From contig CALZID010000014.1 in NCBI GenBank assembly GCA_945787805.1, forward strand, positions 1 to 47,019: DNA of 47,019 bases. Reading direction: 5' to 3'. A model generated the notes under the pieces. That model was not told where the DNA came from. It did no database searches and saw only the letters and a program-made list of their open reading frames with translations. Below, one piece after another: positions 1-6,928 of this stretch. This stretch comes from an uncultured Clostridia bacterium. GTDB taxonomy: Bacteria; Bacillota; Clostridia; Oscillospirales; Acutalibacteraceae. How positions within the stretch are numbered: position 1 is the first letter of the stretch; the number at the start of each line of letters is the position of its first letter. A program made the position numbers and the translations under genes.

Positions 1-1515
1 ACCAATTGATGTTACACTGTCCGGGATTGTTATGCTTGCAAGTGATGTGCAATTATAAAATGCCCGATAACCAATTGATGTTACACTGTAACCGATTGTT
101 ACGCTTGCAAGTGATGTGCAACTATAAAATGCACTCTCATCAATTGATGTTACACTGGACGGGATTGTTATGCTTTCAAGTGATGTGCAACTAGAAAATG
201 CACCATTACCAATTGATGTTACACTGTCGGGGATTGTTACGCTTGCAAGTGATGTGCAACCACGAAATGTATAATCGCCAATCGATGTTACACTGTCGGG
301 GATTGTTATGCTTTCAAGTGATGTGCAACTATTAAATGCACCATCACCAATTGATGTTACACTGTCGGGGATTGTTATGCTTTCAAGTGATGTGCAATTA
401 TAAAATGCACCCTCACCAATTGATGTTACACTGTCCGGGGTGGTTATGCTTGCAAGTGATGTGCAATCACGAAATGTACCACGTCCAATTGATGTTACAC
501 TGTCGGGGATTGTTACGCTTGCAAGTGATGTGCAATTATAAAATGCATCACTTCCAATTGATGTTACACTGTCTGGGATTGTTATGCTTGCAAGTGATGT
601 GCAATAAGAAAATGCACCCCAATCAATTGATGTTACACTGTTACCGATTGTTACGCTTGTAAGTGATGTGCAATCAGAAAATGCAAACCAACCAATTGAT
701 GTTACACTGTCGGGGATTGTTATGCTTGTAAGTGATGTGCAATTATCAAATGCCCAATCACCAATTGATGTTACACTGTCAGGGATTGTTATGCTTGCAA
801 GTGATGTACAATAAGAAAATGCATCCAAATAAATTGATGTTACGCTGTCTGGGATTGTATATGTTGTTCTTGCATTACCTATAGGATATTGTATAAGTTC
901 AGTTTTATCCTTATTAAACAAAACTCCGTCAACAGATGAATATGCTGTATTAGCATTTGATACATTTATGCTTTCAAGTGATGTGCAATCAGAAAATGCA
1001 AACGAACCAATTGATGTTACACCGTCGGGGATTGTTATGCTTGTAAGTGATGTGCAACGGTAAAATGCTTCTTCACCAATTGATGTTACACTGTCAGGGA
1101 TTGTTATGCTTGCAAGTGATGTGCAATCATAAAATGTATGATTACCAATTGATGTTACACTGTTACCGATTGTTACGCTTGCAAGTGATGTGCAATTACG
1201 AAATGCATAATCTGCAATTGATTTTGTTCCGTCTTTAACTACATAAGCACCGCTAATTGTTTCTTTTGCTTCAATTAAATGATTACCGATATATAAAACA
1301 TCATTTTCCCAATTTGTTTCATTGTTATAGTATGCAGTATTATAAAATGTACTCTCACCAATTGATGTTACACTGTCCGGGATTGTTATGCTTGCAAGTG
1401 ATGTACAATTTTTAAATGCATACCAACCAATTGATGTTACACTGTCGGGGATTGTTATGCTTGCAAGTGATGTGCAATTATAAAATGCCTCATAACCAAT
1501 TGATGTTACACTGTA
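1..1515. repeat. 69-bp tandem coding repeat array of the LRR protein
   Basis: About twenty units of 69 bases (23 codons) recur, each carrying the plus-strand core CAATTGATGTTACACTG. Unit starts fall near 1, 71, 140, 209, 279, 349, 418, 487, 556, 625, 694, 763 and 832, then 1009, 1078, 1147 and 1216, then 1358, 1427 and 1496. Conservation extends to synonymous positions. The variable part is mostly the 8-10 bases encoding the residues before AFxxC. The array is protein-coding on the minus strand. Confidence 0.93.
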
Positions 1516-1710
1516 TCCATCAAGCGTTGATGGAATTGCAAGTTCGGTTGCAGTTCCTGTGTAGTCGGCAATTTCACAGGTTTTGTCTGCTTCAGAAATT
1601 ACTGAATACTCAAAATCTCCGCTTGTTGCCGCAAACGATGTGATTGCGGTTAAGGGGAGTGCGGTTATTACCATTAAAACCGATAAAAGTAATGATAAAG
1701 TTTTTTTCAT
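1..1710 (-). CDS. BspA-like leucine-rich repeat surface/secreted protein, C-terminus beyond window
   Basis: The reading frame is open from an ATG at 1710 to the window edge, giving 570 codons without a stop. Residues 1-27 form a signal peptide (Lys-Lys start, long hydrophobic core, SFA cleavage site), so the protein is exported. After about 45 residues of non-repeat sequence come roughly twenty 23-residue units of the type AF-x-x-C-T-S-L-x-S-I-T-I-P-D-S-V-T-S-I-G, the LRR_5/BspA class of leucine-rich repeats. Two non-repeat islands interrupt the array (about 850-985 and 1222-1357). BspA-type proteins of other bacteria act in adhesion and protein binding; the ligand here is unknown. The start has an AAAGGAAAG ribosome binding site. 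The gene follows the metallophosphoesterase by 38 bases and may be cotranscribed with it. Any cell-wall anchor would lie outside the window. Confidence 0.9.
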   Translation of the reverse strand, partial: MKKTLSLLLSVLMVITALPLTAITSFAATSGDFEYSVISEADKTCEIADYTGTATELAIPSTLDGYSVTSIGYEAFYNCTSLASITIPDSVTSIGWYAFKNCTSLASITIPDSVTSIGESTFYNTAYYNNETNWENDVLYIGNHLIEAKETISGAYVVKDGTKSIADYAFRNCTSLASVTIGNSVTSIGNHTFYDCTSLASITIPDSVTSIGEEAFYRCTSLTSITIPDGVTSIGSFAFSDCTSLESINVSNANTAYSSVDGVLFNKDKTELIQYPIGNARTTYTIPDSVTSIYLDAFSYCTSLASITIPDSVTSIGDWAFDNCTSLTSITIPDSVTSIGWFAFSDCTSLTSVTIGNSVTSIDWGAFSYCTSLASITIPDSVTSIGSDAFYNCTSLASVTIPDSVTSIGRGTFRDCTSLASITTPDSVTSIGEGAFYNCTSLESITIPDSVTSIGDGAFNSCTSLESITIPDSVTSIGDYTFRGCTSLASVTIPDSVTSIGNGAFSSCTSLESITIPSSVTSIDESAFYSCTSLASVTIGYSVTSIGYRAFYNCTSLASITIPDSVTSIG

Positions 1711-1748
1711 AATATCACTTTCCTTTTATATAATTGGATTTTTGCTCA

Positions 1749-2438
1749 TTATAATTTTTCGCCTGTTTCGATATTTACAATATCTTTAAATATTGCCCGG
1801 TGGGTGCCTGAAATATATTTATCAAGATGAAGTGAGCCGAAATACCACTTTTTGAAATTACAATGCTCGGCAAGCTCTTCAAAATATGCGTTAAGGGCTG
1901 TAACTCTCAGCATTTCGCTGTCGTTTAAATTTAAGAAGCTCTTGACCTTTAAAGGCGGCTCGTGGGTGACAATTATATCCATATCATAATTTGCAACTTC
2001 AAGATTTTCTGCGCCTTCAAGAAGCTCATCCTGTGTGGGAATTTCTTCTTTTGACCAGGCGTTCACATCTCTGCGAATGTCAACATCGGAGCTTTCGCCC
2101 CCGCCCATAGTAAATATTTTTTTGCCTTCAATCTCAAAAATCTGCCCCCGCATAAGGTGATAGAGATTACCGTAAATCTTATGCACCTTGCCTCCGTTCC
2201 ATTGGCTGATTTCGTAATTATTCAATAGGTCGAAGTTTTCGTGAGTACCGTCAATAAAGCAAATATTGTATTTCCGTTTACCCAAGCTTTCTAAATATTT
2301 CTGCTCTGCCTTACCGTCATTCCACAAAAAGCCGAAATCACCGCAAATTATAAGTGTATCGCCTTCTTGCAGTTTGCGAAGCTTTCGGCGAGAAAGTCTG
2401 TCACGGTCACCGTGAGTATCCCCTGTAATAAATATCAT
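1749..2438 (-). CDS. Calcineurin-like metallophosphoesterase with altered metal-ligand motifs
   Basis: This 229-residue protein begins with the metallophosphoesterase motif GDTHGD (Asp7, His9), followed by GDFG near residue 35 and a THEPP segment near 159. The fold and motif order place it in the calcineurin-like phosphoesterase superfamily, which uses two metal ions to hydrolyse phosphodiesters or monoesters. The substrate cannot be told. Two motifs differ from the family: the usual GNHE reads GTHE, and the usual GHxH reads GSLH, so two expected metal ligands are Thr and Ser. It may be weakly active, use one metal, or be inactive. It has its own promoter at 2490-2518, overlapping that of the divergent carboxypeptidase gene. 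No signal peptide is seen, so it is probably cytoplasmic. Confidence 0.87.
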   Translation of the reverse strand: MIFITGDTHGDRDRLSRRKLRKLQEGDTLIICGDFGFLWNDGKAEQKYLESLGKRKYNICFIDGTHENFDLLNNYEISQWNGGKVHKIYGNLYHLMRGQIFEIEGKKIFTMGGGESSDVDIRRDVNAWSKEEIPTQDELLEGAENLEVANYDMDIIVTHEPPLKVKSFLNLNDSEMLRVTALNAYFEELAEHCNFKKWYFGSLHLDKYISGTHRAIFKDIVNIETGEKL

Positions 2439-2457
2439 AAAATTTTCTCTTTTCTTA

Positions 2458-2486
2458 TTGGATATTGGCGCTGTTTGTGCTATACT
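2458..2486 (+). promoter_or_regulatory. Candidate promoter for the D,D-carboxypeptidase operon
   Basis: TTGGAT (2458-2463), a 17-base spacer, then TATACT (2481-2486) points into the carboxypeptidase gene. The -35 matches consensus only in TTG. Transcription would start near 2493, downstream of the ATG at 2465, which supports the later TTG start of that gene. Confidence 0.5.
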
Positions 2487-2489
2487 TTT

Positions 2490-2518
2490 ATTGTATTACT
2501 TTTTGTATATTTTTTCAA
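2490..2518 (-). promoter_or_regulatory. Sigma-A promoter for the metallophosphoesterase gene
   Basis: On the minus strand TTGAAA (2513-2518) and TACAAT (2490-2495) are separated by exactly 17 bases. The site overlaps the divergent promoter at 2458-2486. Confidence 0.6.
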
Positions 2519-2530
2519 GTGGGTGATTTT

Positions 2531-3868
2531 TTGAAAAAAATTCTTTCGGTTATATTGGTAACGGTTATTTTCATTTCTTGCTTCTGCATTAGCGGTAATG
2601 CGGCTTTCAACTCGCTTATAGAAACAGAAGCGGATATTATGCTTTTAATTAACACCGACAGCGAAACCGTTATATTTGATAAAAATGCGGACAAAAAAAG
2701 CGCTCCCGCGTCGCTTACTAAAATCGTTACTTGTATGTTAGTTCTTGAAAACTGCGAAGATTTGAGCGCAACCGTAACTTGCGAAAGAGCCGACCTTGAC
2801 GGCCTTTACCGTCAAAATGCCGCAACCGCCGGTATTCGCACAGGTGAAACGCTCACCGTTGAGCAGCTGCTTTATTGTCTTATGATTCCGTCGGCTGCCG
2901 ACGCCGCAAATATTCTTGCCCGCTATATCGGCGGAAGTCAGGATGAATTTGTGGTAATGATGAATGATTTTGTAAAGAATTTAGGTTGTGAGAATACTAA
3001 CTTTATCAATCCCCACGGACTTGACGGAGACGGCGGTGCATACACCACCGCAAACGACCTTTATAAAATCACAAAATATGCGCTCACAAATCCCACTTTC
3101 AAAAAAATAACAAGCACATTAAGATATGATGTTGCTCCCACAAACGCATATCCGCAAACCCGTTATCTTCACAACACAAACAAAATGATGAATCCGGCAT
3201 ATAAAGATTATTACAATTCATGCATTTCGGGCGTTAAAACGGGCACCAGCGACCTTGCGGGTCATTGCGTTATTTCAACTGCATCTAAAAACGGATATAA
3301 CTATATGCTCATCGTTATGAATGCACCCCAATATGACATTGACGGTGATAATGTTGAAGAAAATGTTGCATTCACCGACAGCAAGAGAATTTATGAATGG
3401 GCGTTTCAGAATATTGAGCTTACTAAAATTACGAACACAACCGATGTTGTAACCGTGGTTAATGTTGAATATAATTGGAAAGTGGACCATTTAAGACTTC
3501 TCCCCGCAAAAGAGCTCTCGGCACTTGTTCCAACAGGCACACAAGCAGGCAGCTTGGTAATTCGTCCAATTGAAAGCGAAACTCCGAAAACTGTTAAAGC
3601 GCCGATTAAAAAAGGCGATGTTTTAGGCAAGGCAGAAGTTCTCTACGGTGAAGATGTTGTGGCTACGGTTGACTTGGTTGCCGCAGAAAGCCTTGACAGA
3701 AGCATAATTCTCTGGGTTGCAGGAATTTTCAAAGCAATCTTTTCATCAACGGTATTTAAAATTCTTTTTGCAATTTTTGTTGTGCTTTTGATTATCTATA
3801 TTTTGTTGATAATCCGCAAAAACAGAATAAAAGCGAAAAGAAGAAAAATAAAAATGGTTAAAGGTTAA
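2531..3868 (+). CDS. D-alanyl-D-alanine carboxypeptidase (S11 family, DacF-like), membrane-anchored
   Basis: S11 enzymes trim the terminal D-Ala from peptidoglycan pentapeptides outside the membrane. I start it at TTG 2531, giving 445 residues, because this places a clean signal peptide (KKILSVILVTVIFISCF) at the N terminus; the ATG at 2465 lies inside the predicted promoter. The active-site SLTK is at residues 61-64 and the KTG triad at 236-238 (GVKTGTSD). The second motif, normally SxN, reads SAA at 121-123, followed by DAAN. A hydrophobic segment near the C terminus followed by a Lys/Arg-rich tail suggests membrane anchoring there. A serine hydrolase gene follows after 12 bases and is probably cotranscribed. 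Family assignment is firm; activity is slightly uncertain because of the SAA motif. Confidence 0.9.
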   Translation: MKKILSVILVTVIFISCFCISGNAAFNSLIETEADIMLLINTDSETVIFDKNADKKSAPASLTKIVTCMLVLENCEDLSATVTCERADLDGLYRQNAATAGIRTGETLTVEQLLYCLMIPSAADAANILARYIGGSQDEFVVMMNDFVKNLGCENTNFINPHGLDGDGGAYTTANDLYKITKYALTNPTFKKITSTLRYDVAPTNAYPQTRYLHNTNKMMNPAYKDYYNSCISGVKTGTSDLAGHCVISTASKNGYNYMLIVMNAPQYDIDGDNVEENVAFTDSKRIYEWAFQNIELTKITNTTDVVTVVNVEYNWKVDHLRLLPAKELSALVPTGTQAGSLVIRPIESETPKTVKAPIKKGDVLGKAEVLYGEDVVATVDLVAAESLDRSIILWVAGIFKAIFSSTVFKILFAIFVVLLIIYILLIIRKNRIKAKRRKIKMVKG

Positions 3869-3880
3869 TGAGGTGATTTT

Positions 3881-5467
3881 ATGGCATCAAAATCCATTCC
3901 GAGAGCAAAAACTCCGAAAAGCGTGGGAGTTTCTGCGGAAATTGTAAATGATTTTTTCAAAAATGCTAAAGAAAAAAATCTCGAATATCATTCTTTAATG
4001 GTTATCCGTAACGGAAAAGTCGCAGTTGAGTGGTATAACGAGCCCTTTGACAAAGACACTAACCACTCCGTTTATTCTGTCAGCAAGTCCTTTACATCAA
4101 CTGCAATCGGCTTTGCGGTCAGTGAAGGTCTTATCTCACTTGACGATAAGCTTCTCGACTTTTTCCCCGAATATACCCCCAAAAAGCCCGACCCCCGTTT
4201 TGATAAGCTCACCATTCACAATCTTTTGAGAATGTCATCGGGCAAAAAAGCAAATATTCTCTCCGATAAGGGCAAAATTGATTGGATTGACGATTATATA
4301 AATTCTCCCTGGGTATTTGAGCCGGGTGAAAAGTTTCTGTATGTAAACGAAAATATTTATATGCTCTCCGCAATAATCAACAAGGTTACGGGGATGAGTA
4401 TGAGAGAATATCTCCGTCCGAGACTTTTTGAACCATTGGGAATTGATTTTCCTTTCTGGGAAACAGATAAAAACGGCATTGAAGCAGGCGGTTGGGGACT
4501 TTATCTCAAAACCGAAGACCTTGCAAAATTCATTCTTTGCTATCTTAAAGACGGCAAATATAAGGGCGAACAGGTAATCCCGAAAGAATGGGTACGCCTT
4601 GCAACATCAAAACAGATTGACAATGAATATCACCGTCCGGGCACCGACTCGTCATGCGGTTACGGATATTGCTTCTGGCGTGACCGATTAGGCGGCTTCA
4701 GAGCCGACGGAATGTTCTCACAGTTCGGTATTGCGTTCCCCGAATACAACGCTGTTGTGGTAGTTACTTCTTCAATCTCGGATGAGCAAGACGGACTTGA
4801 CGGCGTTTTTGAGTTTTTCCCGAAAGCATTTGTCGAAGAATGTGACGACACTGAATTAGAATTTGCAAATTCGCCCGGGCTGGCTTTCAGTGAGCACCCT
4901 GAAAAAGAACAAGAAATCAACGACAGATATATAAAATTCCGCAAAAAACTTATTTTAAATCTTATGGGCTTCCCCGTCAGCGTGCTGCCGCTTGCAATCA
5001 CTTATATGATGACCGACAAAGCGGGCAATATTGATATGGTAAAATTCGATTTTAACGGAGAAGAATGTGTTTTCCGTTGGAGCGAGGGCTTAGAGCATAA
5101 CCAAATTTCTCTCGGAATGGACGGTCACTACCGCTATTCAACAATGACTCTCGGCGGTATTGATTTTAAGGTTTGCTCAAATGCCACCTGGATTGACGAC
5201 AACACCTTGTTAGTTTCGATTCGTCCCATTCAAACAGTGGGCAAGAGAAATATGCTTTTCAGCTTCAGACCCAACGACAGAGTTGTTATGACGCCGTCGA
5301 GCACCCCTTATGTTGGCGACATTTTCGCTGCGCTTAACGGATTTTTTGACCAGGCGATTGCAAACAAAACAATTCGTAATCTGTTCAAAAAATTTCTTCA
5401 AATTCTTCCGCCCCTTGTTGAGCCGAAGCATTACGGAAAATTTATTGAAGGTATTAAAAACAGGTAA
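3881..5467 (+). CDS. Serine hydrolase, beta-lactamase/class C PBP-like
   Basis: This 528-residue protein has the beta-lactamase-related serine hydrolase fold. The nucleophile motif S-x-x-K is SVSK at residues 66-69 and the Y-x-N motif is YVN at 154-156; a GGWGLYLKTEDLAKF segment follows, as in the AmpC/esterase EstB-like family. About 150 residues after the catalytic domain form an additional, probably beta-rich domain that I do not recognise. No signal peptide is visible, so it may be cytoplasmic and act as an esterase or peptidase rather than on cell wall. It sits 12 bases behind the carboxypeptidase with ribosome binding site GAGGTGA and ends just before a strong terminator, suggesting a two-gene unit. 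The substrate is unknown. Confidence 0.88.
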   Translation: MASKSIPRAKTPKSVGVSAEIVNDFFKNAKEKNLEYHSLMVIRNGKVAVEWYNEPFDKDTNHSVYSVSKSFTSTAIGFAVSEGLISLDDKLLDFFPEYTPKKPDPRFDKLTIHNLLRMSSGKKANILSDKGKIDWIDDYINSPWVFEPGEKFLYVNENIYMLSAIINKVTGMSMREYLRPRLFEPLGIDFPFWETDKNGIEAGGWGLYLKTEDLAKFILCYLKDGKYKGEQVIPKEWVRLATSKQIDNEYHRPGTDSSCGYGYCFWRDRLGGFRADGMFSQFGIAFPEYNAVVVVTSSISDEQDGLDGVFEFFPKAFVEECDDTELEFANSPGLAFSEHPEKEQEINDRYIKFRKKLILNLMGFPVSVLPLAITYMMTDKAGNIDMVKFDFNGEECVFRWSEGLEHNQISLGMDGHYRYSTMTLGGIDFKVCSNATWIDDNTLLVSIRPIQTVGKRNMLFSFRPNDRVVMTPSSTPYVGDIFAALNGFFDQAIANKTIRNLFKKFLQILPPLVEPKHYGKFIEGIKNR

Positions 5468-5474
5468 AAAACAG

Positions 5475-5510
5475 GGGTCTGTAAAAAAACGAAAGTTTTT
5501 TTACAGACCC
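5475..5510. terminator. Perfect 16-bp hairpin terminator between convergent genes
   Basis: A 16-base stem (5475-5490 with 5495-5510) closes on a GAAA tetraloop with no mismatch. The T-run lies inside the 3' arm. It lies between the plus-strand hydrolase (stop 5467) and the minus-strand SDR gene (stop 5525), so it may serve both directions. Confidence 0.8.
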
Positions 5511-5524
5511 TTTAATCTATATAA

Positions 5525-6250
5525 TCAAATACTCATTCCACCGTTTACGGCTAAATCTTGACCGGTAATAAAATCCGCATCACTTGACGCCAAAAATGCC
5601 ACCGCTCCCGCCACATCTTCGGGCGTACCGATTCTGTTAAGCGGAGTTTCGCCTTTTAATTCGTCCATTGTGTCACTGTCGAAACACCTTGTCATATCCG
5701 TCAAAATTACGCCCGGGGACACGGAATTCACCGTAATTCCCGAAAGTCCGACTTCTTTTGCGAGAGCCTTTGTCATACCAATCAGCCCCGCCTTTGCCGC
5801 TGAATAATGTACTTCGCAAGAGCCGCCGATTTCACCCCAAATTGATGAAATATTGATGATTTTGCCGCTCTTTCGGTTTATCATATATTTTAGCACCGCT
5901 CGGGAGCAATAAAACGCACCGCTTAAATCGGTTTCAATCATTTTGTGCCACATTTCGTCCGAAATATCCGTGAAAAGTGACTGCTCGGCAATACCCGCAT
6001 TATTCACAAGCACATCTATTTTGCCGAAAGTCTTTTCAATATCGTCAACAGCTTCGTTCACCGCCGTACTGTCGGTAATGTCAAGCTTATACGCTTTACA
6101 TTTTTCTCCGAATTCATTCACAAAATTTTGTGCCTTTTCTTCTGAATGATTAAAAGTGAAAGCCACTTTGTAGCCGTCATTTATCAGTCTTTTTACAATG
6201 GCGGCGCCGATACCCTTTGCTCCGCCTGTAACGAGTGCGATTTTTGTCAT
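5525..6250 (-). CDS. SDR-family NAD(P)-dependent oxidoreductase (FabG-like)
   Basis: The 241-residue protein is a classical short-chain dehydrogenase/reductase. It has the cofactor motif TGGAKGIG at residues 8-15, NNAG, the serine of NISS, and the catalytic Y-x-x-x-K in YSAAK, followed by PGVILTDM. It resembles 3-oxoacyl-ACP reductase FabG, but no fatty-acid genes lie nearby, so the substrate may differ. I start at ATG 6250, preceded by AAAGGGG, rather than at 6298, because the family begins directly with the first beta strand. A -10 box of extended type (TG-n-TATAAT) lies at 6281-6286 on the minus strand, between the longer start and this one. It is a single gene, convergent with the hydrolase operon. 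Confidence 0.9.
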   Translation of the reverse strand: MTKIALVTGGAKGIGAAIVKRLINDGYKVAFTFNHSEEKAQNFVNEFGEKCKAYKLDITDSTAVNEAVDDIEKTFGKIDVLVNNAGIAEQSLFTDISDEMWHKMIETDLSGAFYCSRAVLKYMINRKSGKIINISSIWGEIGGSCEVHYSAAKAGLIGMTKALAKEVGLSGITVNSVSPGVILTDMTRCFDSDTMDELKGETPLNRIGTPEDVAGAVAFLASSDADFITGQDLAVNGGMSI

Positions 6251-6280
6251 TTTTCTTCGCCCCTTTCGGACTTTTGCAAT

Positions 6281-6289
6281 ATTATAACA
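6281..6289 (-). promoter_or_regulatory. Extended -10 promoter element of the SDR gene
   Basis: On the minus strand TATAAT (6281-6286) is preceded by TG at the extended -10 position. No good -35 hexamer is seen. It is 30 bases upstream of the chosen start. Confidence 0.45.
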
Positions 6290-6295
6290 TAAATC

Positions 6296-6437
6296 CAAAG
6301 ACGAAGTCTTTGAAACGGCAAAGCCGTTGCCGAACCGCAGTTCGGCAGATTTATAGTTTCAATGTTCTCACAGAGAAAATCTTAGATTTTCTTAAACGCA
6401 AAGCATTTACAGTAGCTTCCACGCCACTGCTGTGAGA
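6296..6437. repeat. Cluster of short hairpins upstream of tRNA-Thr
   Basis: Consecutive near-perfect palindromes fill this non-coding stretch: 6296-6312 (CAAAGAC, loop GAA), 6314-6328 (AACGGC, loop AAA), 6329-6346 (GCCGAAC, loop CGCA), and 6374-6392 (AGAAAATC, loop TTA). The last lies inside an outer pair TCTCACAG (6366-6373) with CTGTGAGA (6430-6437). No coding potential is seen. It mirrors a second cluster on the far side of the tRNA gene. Confidence 0.75.
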
Positions 6438-6477
6438 TTATTATAACACAGTTTTCACTTTTTTGCATTAAAAACAC

Positions 6478-6506
6478 TTGAAAAAGTTTTTAAGATATTC
6501 TATAAT
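6478..6506 (+). promoter_or_regulatory. Sigma-A promoter of tRNA-Thr
   Basis: TTGAAA (6478-6483), 17 bases, then a perfect TATAAT (6501-6506). Transcription would begin near 6513, about 13 bases before the mature tRNA. Confidence 0.8.
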
Positions 6507-6525
6507 AGTTTCTGCAATTCAATAT

Positions 6526-6601
6526 GCTTGTGTAGCACAGTTGGTAGTGCAGCTCATTCGTAATGAGCAGGTCGCAGGTTCGAGTCCCGTCACAAGCTCC
6601 A
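6526..6601 (+). tRNA. tRNA-Thr (anticodon CGT), CCA encoded
   Basis: The 76-base sequence folds as a standard cloverleaf: acceptor GCTTGTG/CACAAGC, D arm GCAC/GTGC, anticodon stem GCTCA/TGAGC with loop TTCGTAA (anticodon CGT, reading ACG Thr codons), a 5-base variable loop, and T loop TTCGAGT. The discriminator is T and CCA is encoded. The T stem GCAGG/CCCGT contains an A-C mismatch and a G-U pair, a slight weakness in an otherwise sound tRNA. It has its own promoter and terminator, so it is a single-gene transcript. Confidence 0.93.
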
Positions 6602-6632
6602 AAAAATCTCGTTCTACGGAACGAGATTTTTT
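6601..6632 (+). terminator. Intrinsic terminator of tRNA-Thr
   Basis: Stem ATCTCGTTC/GAACGAGAT with loop TACG, extended by an A-run/T-run pairing, directly after the CCA end. Confidence 0.8.
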
Positions 6633-6634
6633 AT

Positions 6635-6815
6635 CCAAGCCGATAGGCTTGGTATATCACCACGCTTTTGCGTGTATATCATCAACTCGCAAAGCAAGTT
6701 GTATCTCATCACACCTTTAGGTGTGCATAAAAAGTCTGTCGGCTTGATGATATACAAAACTCCGTTTTGATGATATGCAATTCCTTTCGGAATTGATGAT
6801 ATACAAATCCTGCGG
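6635..6815. repeat. Array of hairpins joined by TATATCATC / GATGATATAC linkers
   Basis: A run of small hairpins follows the tRNA: CCAAGCC/GGCTTGG (6635-6652), CACGC/GCGTG (6661-6674), AACTCGC/GCAAGTT with one mismatch, ACACC/GGTGT, CAAAAC/GTTTTG, CAATTCC/GGAATTG and AAATCC/GGATTT. The linkers are short and alike: TATATCATC in the left half and its reverse complement GATGATATA in the right half. The array therefore changes orientation near 6735. It is non-coding. I recall similar arrays from gut Clostridia but can name no function. Confidence 0.75.
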
Positions 6816-6891
6816 ATTTAATAGTGTTAAAACAGTTTGATTTTCGTTACATAAACACATAGGCGATGATTTTATATACTATTATTCATAA

Positions 6892-6922
6892 AAAAGCACT
6901 CACCGATTTGGTAAGTGCTTTT
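6892..6922 (-). terminator. Intrinsic terminator of the ilvE transcript
   Basis: Stem AAAAGCACT (6892-6900) pairs with AGTGCTTTT (6914-6922), with an inner ACC/GGT pairing. On the minus strand a T-run follows. It lies seven bases after the ilvE stop. Confidence 0.75.
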
Positions 6923-6928
6923 AATGTT

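Noticed and set aside
1-1515. Tandem repeats as a CRISPR or other non-coding satellite array
   Set aside because: The 69-base period is a multiple of three, the minus strand is open throughout and encodes a clear leucine-rich repeat with a signal peptide. There are no unique spacers.
6-1789. Plus-strand open frames with repeated LMLHC and LQVMCN-type units
   Set aside because: They are the antisense shadow of the LRR repeats, have no ribosome binding sites and are broken at the non-repeat islands.
2465-2530. ATG 2465 as start of the carboxypeptidase
   Set aside because: It lies between the predicted -35 and -10 and would put 22 residues before the signal peptide.
6478-6720. 80-codon plus-strand open frame across the tRNA
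   Set aside because: It runs through the tRNA, its terminator and the hairpin array, with no coding support.
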